Below, in pieces: positions 1 to 11,619 of a stretch of DNA of 64,000 bases. The notes under the pieces are model-generated. The model ran no database searches. It was given only the letters and a program-made list of their open reading frames with translations, and was not told the origin of the DNA. The DNA comes from Physcia stellaris (Eukaryota; Ascomycota; Lecanoromycetes; Caliciales; Physciaceae), in the NCBI GenBank assembly GCA_018902385.1, contig JABSSW010000005.1:1-64000 (forward strand). The letters run 5' to 3'. Every line of letters begins with the position of its first letter. Positions within the stretch are counted from its first letter, which is position 1. The position numbers and the translations under genes were made by a program.

Positions 1-119
1 CGTGATTCGTAAATGCGTCAAAATCAAAATTAACATACAAAACGAAAACAAAATTTGAAACGAATCGAAAACAATATTCGATACAAAGACGAAAATTAAT
101 TTGATAAATCATATTTATG

Positions 120-2050
120 CGAAAAATTGAATTTTCGTCGTTTTGAAATTTTAAATTGTGATGCGATAACAATTGACAATTATCGTTTGAAAACGTATGA
201 CGTTTATTTCGTACAATTCGAAATGTCAAACGTCAAAAAAATTAATCGTTTTTTCGAGAAATCGTTTTTGATCGTGAATTTGAATTGAAATTTAACGTTA
301 AACATGTTTTGAATACAATTTCGAAAATCAAAATGAATTGAAACGACGACAATATCAAAATTTGACGTTGCAAAAAAAAATTTCATTTTCATCGAATCGT
401 ATCGAAAACATCGAATCAAAACAATTGATTATAAACGTTATCGATAACGAAGTCGAAACGTACAAAATGTTCGTACGAGTGTATATTGACAAACAATTCG
501 ACATGCATGAAATGCACGTTTCAAAACGAATTCAAATAAAATTTGTTTTGATTGAAATGAAAAAAATTCGATATCAAAATCATTTTTTCGATATTTTGAA
601 AACGTATGAAGAATTCGATAACGAAAATAAAATTTACGAATTGTCGAATCATGATTCAAACGATCATGTTATTGATTTAAAAAATTGAAAAATCGTCGCA
701 TTGAATCAATTTATTTTTATTTCGAAAATGAGTTTCGAATATTACGTATTTATATCGAGAAACATTTAATTAACGATTTTATTCGATTTTCACAATTTTT
801 TGCAAAAACGTTATTTTGTTCGTCAAAAAAACGATAATTTACGATTATGCGTGAATTACAAAAATTTTAATGTTTTCACGATAAAGAATAAATATTTTTA
901 TCGTTAATCGATAAAAATTTAAATAAATTCAACAAAGTCGTCAAATATATCAACATTGATTTGATTGTTGTTTATCATCGATTGCGTATCAAACATGAAA
1001 ACGAATGAAAAACGATTTTTCGTATTCGATATAATCATTTCGAATATAACGTATTTTTTTCGATTTCATTAACGTTTCGACGACGTTTCAAAATTTTATC
1101 AATAAAATTTTAACGATTCGTCTCGATATTAACGTCATTGTATATTTGAACGATATAATAATTTATTCGATAAACGTCGAAATTTATGTCGACGATATCA
1201 AATAAATTTTGATCGTTTTAAAAGAATAAATTATACATTGTTTTTGAGAAATGCAAATGATTGTTGACGAAATAAATTTTTGAATTCGTCGTTTTTTCAA
1301 AAAATTGAAAATGCAAAACAAGAAAATCGAAATTATTCAACAAAATCGATATTTCGCAACGTTTTCGACATCACGCAATTTTTCGATATCGTTAATTTTT
1401 ATCGACGATTCATTAAACATTTCAATAAAATTGTTAAATTTCTGATCGTTATGTTAAAAAAAATCACAAAAATTTCGAAAAATATTCGTAAACGTAAACG
1501 AAATCAAAATTGAAATCGCAACAAATTATCGAATATTCACATGTTTTTCGATCAACGAAAAACATCAAAAATTTTCAAACAATTTTGCAAAACATTTATC
1601 GAAATTCAAATTTTACGTTATTTCGATTTTTCGAGCGTTTTATTCGAATCGAAATCGACGCATTCGAAAAAATTTTTGAAATCATTTTATGTCAACATTT
1701 CGACGAAAATCAAAAGCATTTTGTTACGTATTTTTCGCGCAAATTGATTTCGATCGAATATCATTACGAAATTATGACAAAAAATTGTTGATTATTTGAT
1801 TTCGTTCAAACAATGAAAACATTATTTCGAAAACGCAAAAAGCAAATTTTTGTTTTTATTGATCATCGCAATTTGAAACAATTTATCAAAAAAACAATTA
1901 AATTTGTCGTCACGTCAAATTCGATAAAATTCAAAAATTGAATCGATATAATTTTTTAATCGATTATCGTTTCGATAACAAAATTTTGTTGACGAATTTT
2001 CAAAACAATTTGATCACATGATGATTATTGAAAAAAACGTAACGAATCGT
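120..2050 (+). pseudogene. Element A1 pol fossil: protease, reverse transcriptase, RNase H
   Basis: The order is that of Ty3/gypsy pol. A protease-like stretch lies at about 120-360. The reverse transcriptase follows at about 600-1,450: a piece reading LRLCVNYKNFN near 840 is the family's 'lRlCVDYR.LN' block, and FYRRFIKHFNK near 1,400 is its 'NFYRRFI..F' block. RNase H is at about 1,600-2,000, with the family's DA..K...VLcQ and SRKL..IEYHYEI blocks still visible. The matching pieces of A2 lie at about 23,830-21,950 on the other strand. Recognition rests on family motifs in separate open pieces; the gene is heavily broken. Confidence 0.82.
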
Positions 2051-2370
2051 CAAATTTTGAAACAATTGCAAAAATCAATCGCAAAATTCGAAACGTTTCG
2101 AAAAAATACGAATAAACGCGATCAAAATCAAAAACGCCGATATATTAAACGATTAAATGAATGCGAAACATAGCATGAAACGTCGAATTTAAATGATTTA
2201 ACAATCGAATCAATCAACGTTGTTTCGAGAACATTTGATTCAAAAATTCAAAACGATTCGAAATTTCAATCGGCGTTGTTTCAAAAACATTCGATTCAAA
2301 AAATTCAAAAATTGAAAATCGATCAATTGAACGAAAAAAACGTTAAATAACAAAAATTTTTGTGTTAAAT

Positions 2371-2589
2371 TGTTTTAAAAAATGTCTGAAGATAGATTTG
2401 ACAGATAAATAGTTGATAAAAATTATGTAATCGAACAAAAATTATCGTTTTAATTTTACGTCGAAATTAACGTGATTGATTTTTTTTGATTCGCAAATTT
2501 TGTTAAAAATTCAACATTTTGTTTTCTATTTGTTTCTGCAAACTTATTGTTTTCGTTTTTAATCAATAATACGTTCTATTCAAACACGA
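2371..2589 (+). repeat. Element B 5' LTR
   Basis: Direct repeat of 8,769-8,982. Shared landmarks are the ATAGTTGAT stretch near the start, GCAAACTTATTG in the last third and CAATAATACGT near the end. The 3' edge is approximate. Confidence 0.75.
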
Positions 2590-5320
2590 TTCAGTGAATT
2601 ACAATAAATTTTCAATTTTTATCGTTCGTCGTGATACGCGAGCGTTCAAAAATAAAATTAAAAAATCGATCAAATTTTCGTGAAAACAAACGAAACGAAA
2701 AGTTCTTTGACGAGACAAACGACGATTTTTCGTGTAATTACAAATCGAATTTACACGAACGACGAAATTTTCGACGATAAAAACGACGAAACGACGACGA
2801 CTTTTTATTTTTTTTTTTTACTTTTTCGAGATGATATTGAAATTTCGATTAATTTCATTTAAATCAATTTGAAAATTATTCGTCAAAATTTGAATAAACG
2901 ATAAACAAAAACGTTGAAAAATGCTGAACAATTCACGAAATCGTAATGAAAAAAACAATTCGTTTTCAAAAATTTTTTTTTATTTGAAAAAACGTTTTCG
3001 AATCAAACGACGATATCACGCATTTTTGAAAAAAAATTGTTCGTCAGTTGAAAATTGAATTCAGCATCATTTCGAAAATTTTTTTGAACGTGTTTGATGA
3101 TTTAAACATCGATCGAAACAAATATTTGATCGTTTTAAAATTTTTTCACGAGTTCGTCAAGTTGTTCAAAATTTCAAAAAAAAATTTATTCGATATCGAT
3201 AATATTTTTGAAAGATACGCGACAAATTTAAAACGTTCGAAACAAAAAAAAAAAACGAAATGAATCGATTCGTTGACAAACGTATTGAATATGACGATTT
3301 GATCAAATTCAAATGAAATTCGTCGTTTTGAACGTGTTTTCAATTTCGATTCAAATGAAAATTCAACAATATCGACGAAACGAAAAAATTTGTTGTTGAC
3401 GATTTTTCGTTACAAAATTCTATCAAATTTTCGAAAAAAAAAAACGAACAAAATTCAATTTCGATAAATTCACGAACGATGTTTGAATTTTGATTGAAAA
3501 AATCGTAAAAGATCAACGTTCACGATAAATTCACGATCAACAATGATTGATTACGAAATTTTCAAATTTAAATGATCAAAATCACGAACAATAATTGAAA
3601 AATTGAAAAAAAACAACTAAACATATTCAATTTCGTCGATACAAAAATCTGAACTATTTCGAAAATGAAATAATTGATCAATTTTTTCGAGAACATTTAT
3701 GAAGATTCAAATCATCAAAAAACATCGTCGAAAAAAAATTTCAATCATGTTCGAAAGAATTTTAAATTCTTTTATTCGAACTAAAAATCGTTTGAAATTC
3801 AAATCAATTTCGATCAATTATTTTGATGAAAAATTTAATGACAAATTCATCATCAAATCGTTGAAACAAATTTTGAACAATTCGTTTCGTCATCAATTTT
3901 CTATTTTGCTCGCGTGAAAGAATGACATTCAAGCAAAATGTACAACGATTTGATCAAATTCGAAAAAAAAAAAAATTCGAATTCGAATTTCAAAAAAAAA
4001 TGTTTTTCAAAACGACTTTTGTTGTTTCGATTGCAAACTTCGTTCAATCAAATCAAACGTCGATTTTCGTCAAATTTCAAAAACGATTATAAACATGATT
4101 CGATCGATCGATCAATTGATTTCGCGAACAAACTTCACGTCGAAAAATTCGATCACGATTGAAAATTCTGTCTCAACGTCAACAAATTTCAAAAACGTCA
4201 ATGACAAAATTACAAAATTCATCAATTGAATTTTGATATCGATTCGAGAAAATTTGATTCGAAAATTGACAATTCACGTCAAAGACGCGATTGATAAACG
4301 AATAAATTTAAAAATTTTCTTTATTCATTTGATAATATGTTTGATTTTTTTCATCAAACGATTTTTAGTCATCATTTGTACGTTATCATTCAACGATAAT
4401 AAACATAGATTAAAAACTTTAATAAAAATTGATGCAAATCGATTATGCGTTCATTGATAAAAAAATCGCGCAATTTGTATTTGCAAATGCTGAACATGAA
4501 ATTCGTATTTTTATTGAAATCGAAATTATTGATTGAATTTTGATTTTAATTTTTTTATAATTCACGCGATATATTTCAAATTGACGATAAAATTACATTT
4601 CGAATTGATCGTTTTTTGTTAATCATTGATTTCGATAAATTCGATAATTTTAGAAAAATCGTGAATGAACAAACATGAAATTATATTGAACATGATTTAC
4701 GATAAATTGATTTTTAAATCGTTCAAATGCAATCATCACGACAACATATTCAGTCAAACGACGCAAACTCGTCGTTTAAAACTTTCAAATCAAATCGTCG
4801 ATGAAATATATTTAAAAATTTTCGCGATGCAAAATTATCGAAAAATAATACAGAACACATACGACGATAAATTCTCGACAAAATAATTTTGTTTCGTTTC
4901 AAAATCAAATCTTTATTTTTATTGTTGAAAACGAATCAAATATAATCGATTCGAAATGCTCCGAATGTTCAATTCATTTTCAAAGTCGATATCGACGACG
5001 AGTCGTCAACAATCGAAAGTCAAATAATTCAAAAATTGATATTACGATTGTTACGAAGACGACATTCGTCAGAAAAAAAAATTGAAAAATCAACGTAATA
5101 AACGATGAAAAACGAAAAAAACAACAATCAAAATTTCGTTATTCTCAAAATTGAATTTTGACGATTCGATGAATATCGCAATGATTGATGCAATTTTTTT
5201 GCTTGTTGATCGATGTCAAAATCGAAAAAGCAAAACGTTCAATTTTTTCATTACGATCAATCAAATCGATTTCGCGTTCAAAACATTACAAACGAATTTT
5301 GAATCGTTAGAATCGTCGTC

Positions 5321-6620
5321 ATGATCAAAGAAATTTTTAAAACACGAACAAATCAAATCGATATTCGAACGCATAATGAAAAAATGTCAAAATATTTTCG
5401 TCATTTATCAAAAGTATTTGATTTTCAGAAAATCATCAAATTGTTTTTTCATAAATCATACGATCATAAAATCGAATTGTTAAACGATAACATTTTTTGT
5501 TTCGCAATCGAATGTATTTTCTATTCGAATCAAACTCAAATTTTTCAAAAATTTGAAAAAAATTTGCAAAAAAATTTATCGTATTTAATCAAACGATATA
5601 TGTTTCATTTGTTTTATTTGCGATCAAATTCAACGATCAATTACGTTTGTGTGTGAATTATCGTCGATTCAATCACATTACGAAACGCAATCGATATTTC
5701 ATTTTCTTGATTGAAAAAACTTTGATCAAAATTCAGAATTGCAAATATTTGATCAAATTGAATATCATATCAATTTTCAATAAATTTCGAATGAGTGAAA
5801 AAATGAAAAATTCATCACGTTCGTCACTTTTGAGATCGTATAAATATCGAATATTATCTTTTGAATTAATCAACGATTTCGACAAATTGACAACATACAT
5901 TGAATGATTTTTTTGTTCAATTTTTGAACGAATTTTGTCAAATTTATTTGAATGACATATTCATTTACAGCAAATTCAAGAAGAAACATATCGTGCACGT
6001 TCGAACAATATTGAAAAAATTCAAAAAAATCGATTTACAAATGAATATCGAGAAATGCGAATTTTTCAAAAAAAAATGATTTTTTTAGACGTTATATTTT
6101 CGATGAATGATTTTCGCATGAATTCAAAAAAATACAAATCATAATTGATTGAACACGTTTTATCAATTTCAAAAAGTACAAATTTTCGTGAATTTCGTCA
6201 ATTTTTATCGACGTTTCATTCGTGACTTTTCGAAGAAAATCAGAATTTTCATTCGAATGATCAAAAACTCGTAAAATTCGAATGAACTACGAAAACAAAA
6301 AAATTTTCAATTTATTAAAAAAACGATGATCGAAATTTTCATATTTCGTCATTACGATAAATCAAACAAGTCATTATTTTGAAAATCGATTTTTCAAATT
6401 ACGTTAATGCGAAAATTTTATCGCAATACGATGACGAAAAAATTTTGCATTTCGTTGTCTTTTACAATCGAAACATGATTTCAATCGAATGCAATTACGA
6501 AATTTCTATGACAAAAATTATTGATCATCATTCGTTGTTTGAAACATTGACGTTCAAAACTCGAAAAAAATTGACGAATCGATTAAAATTTTCATCGATC
6601 ACAAAAATTTGAAAATTTTC
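5321..6620 (+). pseudogene. Element B pol fossil: reverse transcriptase and RNase H
   Basis: The stretch entering the RT carries FRHLSKVFDF and KSYDHKIELL, matching the chromoviral pre-RT block. RT landmarks MCVNYRRFN, NRYFIFLIEKTL and LIKLNIISIFNKFRM follow at about 5,645-5,800. RNase H is at about 6,380-6,610, with [15 protein letters not shown] and ISIECNYEI. The same blocks occur in element D at about 58,190-58,580 and 59,210-59,300. It is broken in several places. Confidence 0.82.
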
Positions 6621-6949
6621 ATGATTTCGAAAAATTAATTTTCGTCAAGTTCGTTGAGCAGAAATTCTATCGAAATTCAATATCGTCATTCAGTTTCAAT
6701 CAAAATTCAAAACGTTAAAACAAACGTTTTGATTCGCATGTCGATTTCACGATTTAAAAACGATAGCGATGAACGACATCAATATAAAAAGCAGATGTTG
6801 TTCATTTCAAAACGATTCGAAATTCATGTCGTCGAATTTGACGAATCAATTTACGAACGAATTTCGTCGCAAACAAAGCAAACGACGATTGTCGAACATA
6901 TCGTGAAACATTCAATCAAAATTTCATTTTCGTGAATGAAATCAATTTA

Positions 6950-8345
6950 CGCGATTGTCAAAAAAAAGAACGATGTTTTATATTACAAGAATCGATTATG
7001 AATGCTTGTCGATGTCTTTTTTGCTCGTTGATTTTTTCAAAAAAATTCATGAATTTTTCGCATCGAGTCATTTTGAATTTAATCGTATGAAAAATTTTTT
7101 ACGTCGTGATTATTATTGATTCAACATGCGCAAAACAATTCGTCGATACGTACGTAATTGTCACGAATGTCAGCGAATTAAAATTTTCAAAAATCGTAAA
7201 AACGATTTATTCAATTCTTTGATCATATTTTTGCAACGTTGAACGAATATATTCATTGATTTCATCACGAAACTATTTGACGTTCACGATCATAATGTCA
7301 TTTGCACGATAATCGACAAATTTAATAAAAAACGTCATTATGCATTTTGTACAACGAAAAACGAAAACACGAATGTTGAAATCATAACAAAGATATTCAT
7401 TCAATACGTGTTTCGTATTCATGATTTGTTTTTTTTTATAACATTTGATCGAGATTTTCAATTCGTGTTTTTCGTATGACAAACATTTTGCAGAATTCTC
7501 GACATCAAATATAAATTTTTCACGATTTTTCATTCAGAAATTGATGATCAAATCGAGAAAATCAATCAAAACATCGAAAAACAATTGCGACAATATTGCA
7601 ACTACATGCAAAACGATTGAAATGTTTGATTATTTATGATCGAATTTGTAAACAACAACGCGATTTTTGCATTTATTGAATTGTCATCGTTTTTCGTCAA
7701 CAAAAACTTTCATTCACGTTCGAAGTTTTTCATCGAATTTTATCTCGTATGTACGACAAAAAAACGATTGTTGATCGTCAAAGCGAAAAATATCACAAAC
7801 ATCATGCAAAACATTTTCAACTACGTGCGAAATCACGTCGACGTAATTCAAAAACGCATGACAATTCAAATCAACAAACATCGCAAAATTGTGAAATACG
7901 TCGAAAAAAATTACGTTTTTCTGAATCGACGAAACATCAAAATCGCTAAATCATTTGACAAGTTCGATGACAAAAAATTGAGTTCGTTCAAAATGCTAAA
8001 ACGTCGAAACAATTTTTATCAGCTCGAGTTATTTGAAACAATGCGAATTTACGATGTGTTTCATTGTTGATTTTTCGCAAAATTTTTGTGATTTTTCGAA
8101 AATCAAATCAACGAATCATTCGATTCTGTTATAATCAACGAGAATTTCGAGTGAAAAATGAACGATATTCTGAAGTTTCGATATCATTACAATCGTTTTC
8201 AATATCGTGTCAATTGATCAAGATTTGATCACATAATCGAACGTGATATTACGTCGATAACGATGAGTTCGATAACGTTCGCGACGTGATAAAAGATTTT
8301 CATCGAAATCATTTCATCGTCGCAAATTCAAAATCGTTTAAATCA
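6950..8345 (+). pseudogene. Element B integrase and chromodomain fossil
   Basis: At about 7,080-7,200 there is an integrase zinc-finger region, with a piece reading RRYVRNCHECQRIK that fits the C-terminal CxxC half of the HHCC motif. The core integrase is very eroded. At about 8,155-8,340 a segment reading ILKFRYHYNRFQYRVN has the look of a chromodomain start ('ILd.R....lqYlVkW'). A chromodomain after the integrase defines chromoviruses, whose integration it can steer to heterochromatin. The same layout occurs in D. Confidence 0.65.
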
Positions 8346-8768
8346 AATATTTTCGTCGTCGATATTCAAAATTTTTTTGCAAATCGTCGTCGTTTTCGAA
8401 AAAAAAATCGTCGTTTTGATTTTTATTGAAATTACATTCGATTAGAATTTGAAAATTTCAAATTCGATTTTCATTTAATTTACGTTTTCATTTTTCGACT
8501 TTTTCGATTTTCAGTTTTTATTATCGTTTCGATGTTGTTTACAGTCAAAATTTACATCGCATAAAGAGTTGAATCGTGTCAAAAACATTTTCAAAGATTG
8601 TTGTCAAATTTTATCGAACGTTGAGACGATAACAAAGCATCAGAAAATAAAATGATGATCGTGAAATTTTTGAATCTTGCAACATTCAAATCAATCAACA
8701 AGATTTTCAAAATTTCGAAACAACAACGAATCGTCGAAACGACGTTCGCGAAAAAGAAGAAAGAATAG

Positions 8769-8982
8769 TGTTACGAACATGTTTGACAAATAAATCTGAC
8801 AAATAGATAGTTGATATGATATGTGATCGAGCAACGAATTATGTCTTAATTTTACGTCGAAACTAGCGTGATTTGAAATTTGACGTCGCACATTGTTTGC
8901 AATTTCAACATTTTGTATCTATTTGTTTTTGCAAACTTATTGTCTTCGTCTAGTTAGTCAATAATACGTCTATTTTTCATGA
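8769..8982 (+). repeat. Element B 3' LTR
   Basis: Begins TGTTACGAACATG, nearly the same terminus as C2 (TGTTACGAACGTG) and D (TGTGACGAACGTG). It pairs with 2,371-2,589 and retains more unmutated sites, such as CTAG and AGTTAG, than its partner. Confidence 0.75.
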
Positions 8983-9179
8983 TAAAATCAACGATTGTAT
9001 TTGAATGCGCAATGCATAAAATTCGAATACAAATTGTTTTACGAAAAAACGACATATAACGACGAATCAACATTTTCATTGTTGAATTTCGTTCGTGATT
9101 TGATCGTTAAAAATCAATTCGTTTTTGAAATATGTCGAAAATTAATTATTTCGAAAACAAAAACAAACAATTGACAACA

Positions 9180-10820
9180 CAAAAATGAATTTTTGTATTA
9201 CGACGATGTCGTTTACATTTCAAAAAATTTGCATGAAAACGTTATTCGTGCACATCACGATAATTCGTTCGTTGATTATTTCGATATCGAACGAACGTTA
9301 AAATTGATACGTCGAAAATATTATTGATCGAATCAAAATTTTATCGAAATTTTTGAAATGCGACAACAAATTAAAAAACATTGTAAAACATGCGTCGTTT
9401 GCAAACGAAACAAAATTGCACGATACAAATCATACGACGAATTTTTTTTTTTTGATTTTTGAATTTAAATGAATTGATTTTTTCATGAATTTCGTGACAG
9501 AATTTTTTTCAAATAAAACATGAAATGAAACGATTTACGATTCGATTTTAGTGATTGTGAATCGTTTAACGAAAATGATTCATTACATATCAATAATTAA
9601 AACGATTTTCGCAAAAATTTGATCGAAATTTTATTTCGCGAAATCATTCGATTTCACGATTTTTTTTCGTCAATCGTCATCGACAGAAATTTCATTTTCA
9701 TGTTCAAATACAACGACGATTGTGTTACGTTTTGAAAATCAAACGTAAATTGTCAATCGTTTTTTATTTTCAAATTGATTTAACAAATCGAGCGAATAAA
9801 CAACGTCATGAAATAATTTTTTCGTGTTTTCGTCAATTTCGAGCAAAATGATTGAATAAAATTGTTGTTAATCATGATCGAGTTCGTTTATAACAACAGC
9901 AAACATGCATTTACAAACATTTTTTCGTTCGAAATTATGTTTGAATATTCATTTCGCATGTTTTTCGAGAAAACATGAAACAAAAAAATTAAATTCAAAT
10001 TCGCAAAAAAAAAACACGCTGAACATTTAGTTGAATTATTTCGAATATTGAAAGACAATTTATTCGTGACACAACAACAACAAACGATGTATAAAAAACG
10101 AAACGCACAAAATCAATGTCATATAACGTCGAAAATTACGTGAATTTGAACGATAAAAACATCAAAATTAAACGAAACAAAAAATTGAAATGAAAATTTT
10201 TTGAATCATTTCAAATTTTAAAAATTATAAAAAATCAAATTTATCGTTTAGATTTATTCAAACGTTGACGCATTCACGACGTTTTTCACGTTTTTTTTTT
10301 GAAAAAGTTCAATTTTAAAAAAAAGAAAAACGCGCATACGTCACATTTTTTTGAATTTTTTTATCAAATTGAAAATATCGAATTCGACGAAAACATGAAA
10401 ATAAAAATCACGAAAAAATTTTATGAAATCGAAATCATCAAAAACAACAAAATTTTCAAAACAAATGAAATTTCAAACAAATTTTACAACGAATTCGATT
10501 TTTATTATTTCGTGAAATGAAAAAATTATGAAAACGCGATTTGAAAATTTGTATCGTTTGTCAAATATTTTCGAAAAATTTTGCGACAATTTCATAAAAA
10601 AAATTCAAAAAAATTTGATGTTAATAAAGAAACAAATCATCGAAAATCAAAAAAAAAATGAATTGAAATATTTATTGCATGTTAACACATTTTCGTTTTC
10701 AAAAATTTTGTGTGTTATTTATTGTTTAGAATTTACGACGCATGAAAAATTGAATTGTGTCAAAAATATTTTCAAAAATTGTTGTTCGATTTGATCGAAC
10801 GATAAATCGTTGAATAAAAA
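9180..10820 (+). pseudogene. Element A1 integrase, chromodomain and conserved tail fossil
   Basis: At about 9,235-9,420 open pieces carry AHHDNS, RTLKLIRRKYY and KTCVVCKRNKIARYKSYD. These fit the HHCC finger of gypsy integrase and the 'CQ.sK..R..PyG' stretch that follows. A 'LNDKNIK...KKL' stretch at about 10,140-10,190 and the segment YRLDLFKR near 10,240-10,265 match the C-terminal integrase region. At about 10,370-10,620 a chromodomain-like segment follows, with the partial FYEIEIIKNNK and FDFYYFVK. A tail piece at 10,736-10,795 is shared with B and D (see findings). A2 has the equivalent at about 21,420-19,800 on the minus strand. Confidence 0.72.
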
Positions 10821-11299
10821 ATGTGAAATGAAATAAAAAAAAATTTCGAAAATTTGAATATCAATGCGATCGCGATTAATGAACGTTTATCGCGTTACAC
10901 ATTTTTTCATGATATCGATGTTGATATTCGAAATAAAAAAATAAAAAAATAAAAAAATGTTCGAATTCAAAATTTTTTGTCAACAAGTCAATTGTCAATT
11001 ATCATATCGAAAATTGTGAATGATACGAAATCAAACATTCGATTATGAAAACAGCAAACAATTGATTCATCAAATTATATTTTTTTGAGTCATTCAAGAA
11101 AATGTTTTTTCAAATTTTTAAGATAAACTGATTATTGAATTCGAACAAAAATATTTCGAAATGCGAAAATCACGATCATAATGATTTTTCAAATCAATGC
11201 AAAATCAAAACAAACAGAACACGTCAAAACAAACAAAATACGTCAAAATTTTTGTTAACATGTTGATTTCAAGAAATTTCGATGCTTAAAAAAAACGTA

Positions 11300-11619
11300 T
11301 GTAAAAAATAAAAATTCAAAATTTTCGAAAATGCGATTCGCATTTCGTCAAACAATTCGATTATCGAAATTCGAATGATTTCGAAAAGAATCAATTTCAA
11401 TCATTTTACAATTCGATCAACGATAAATTCAACAACGTTCATATTGTCAATCGAAGTCGTTCGAATTCGTACGATTGAATAGATAGAATGTGAATAAAAA
11501 GCAATTGCAAAACGTAGTTTGTTCTGTAACGATTAATAAATCAATATATTACATTTCAAATTATACATCTTTGATGTCAATAATTCATTAAACTATATTA
11601 TTTCTAGTACGAGTTTTAC
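11300..11619 (+). repeat. Element A1 3' LTR (320 bp)
   Basis: Starts TGTAAAAAATAAAAATTC and ends AGTTTTACA. It is the reverse complement of 18,970-19,289 and 25,660-25,978 with only scattered C/T or G/A changes. Its AGATAGAATG and CTAGTACGAG stretches show it is a little less mutated than the A2 LTRs. Confidence 0.88.

Larger units (their letters stand above)
2371..8982 (+). mobile_element. Element B: chromodomain Ty3/gypsy LTR retrotransposon nested in A1
   Basis: About 6.6 kb between two direct repeats of roughly 215 bp (2,371-2,589 and 8,769-8,982). A2 gives the unoccupied version of the site: A1 sequence left of 2,371 and right of 8,982 is contiguous in A2 near 21,560-21,580. Parts in order: gag-like region (about 3,050-4,600), protease region, reverse transcriptase, RNase H, integrase zinc finger and a chromodomain. 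It is fully mutated, with dozens of breaks. It belongs to the same clade as D: both keep a YDHKIEL block before the RT and an LSQYDD block in RNase H. LTR ends are uncertain by a few bases and I could not fix a target duplication. Confidence 0.85.
1..11619 (+). mobile_element. Element A1: chromodomain Ty3/gypsy LTR retrotransposon, 5' end outside window, split by element B
   Basis: Fossil LTR retrotransposon read left to right. Base 1 corresponds to about 23,945 on the minus strand of A2, so roughly 2 kb (5' LTR and gag) lies before the window. Parts in order are protease, reverse transcriptase, RNase H, then after the B insertion integrase, a chromodomain-like segment and the 3' LTR at 11,300-11,619. 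Nearly the whole copy can be followed as an inverted repeat of A2 (18,970-25,978), apart from B. It is broken by dozens of stops and frame changes and is saturated with C-to-T mutation. It is older than B, which sits inside it. Confidence 0.88.
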
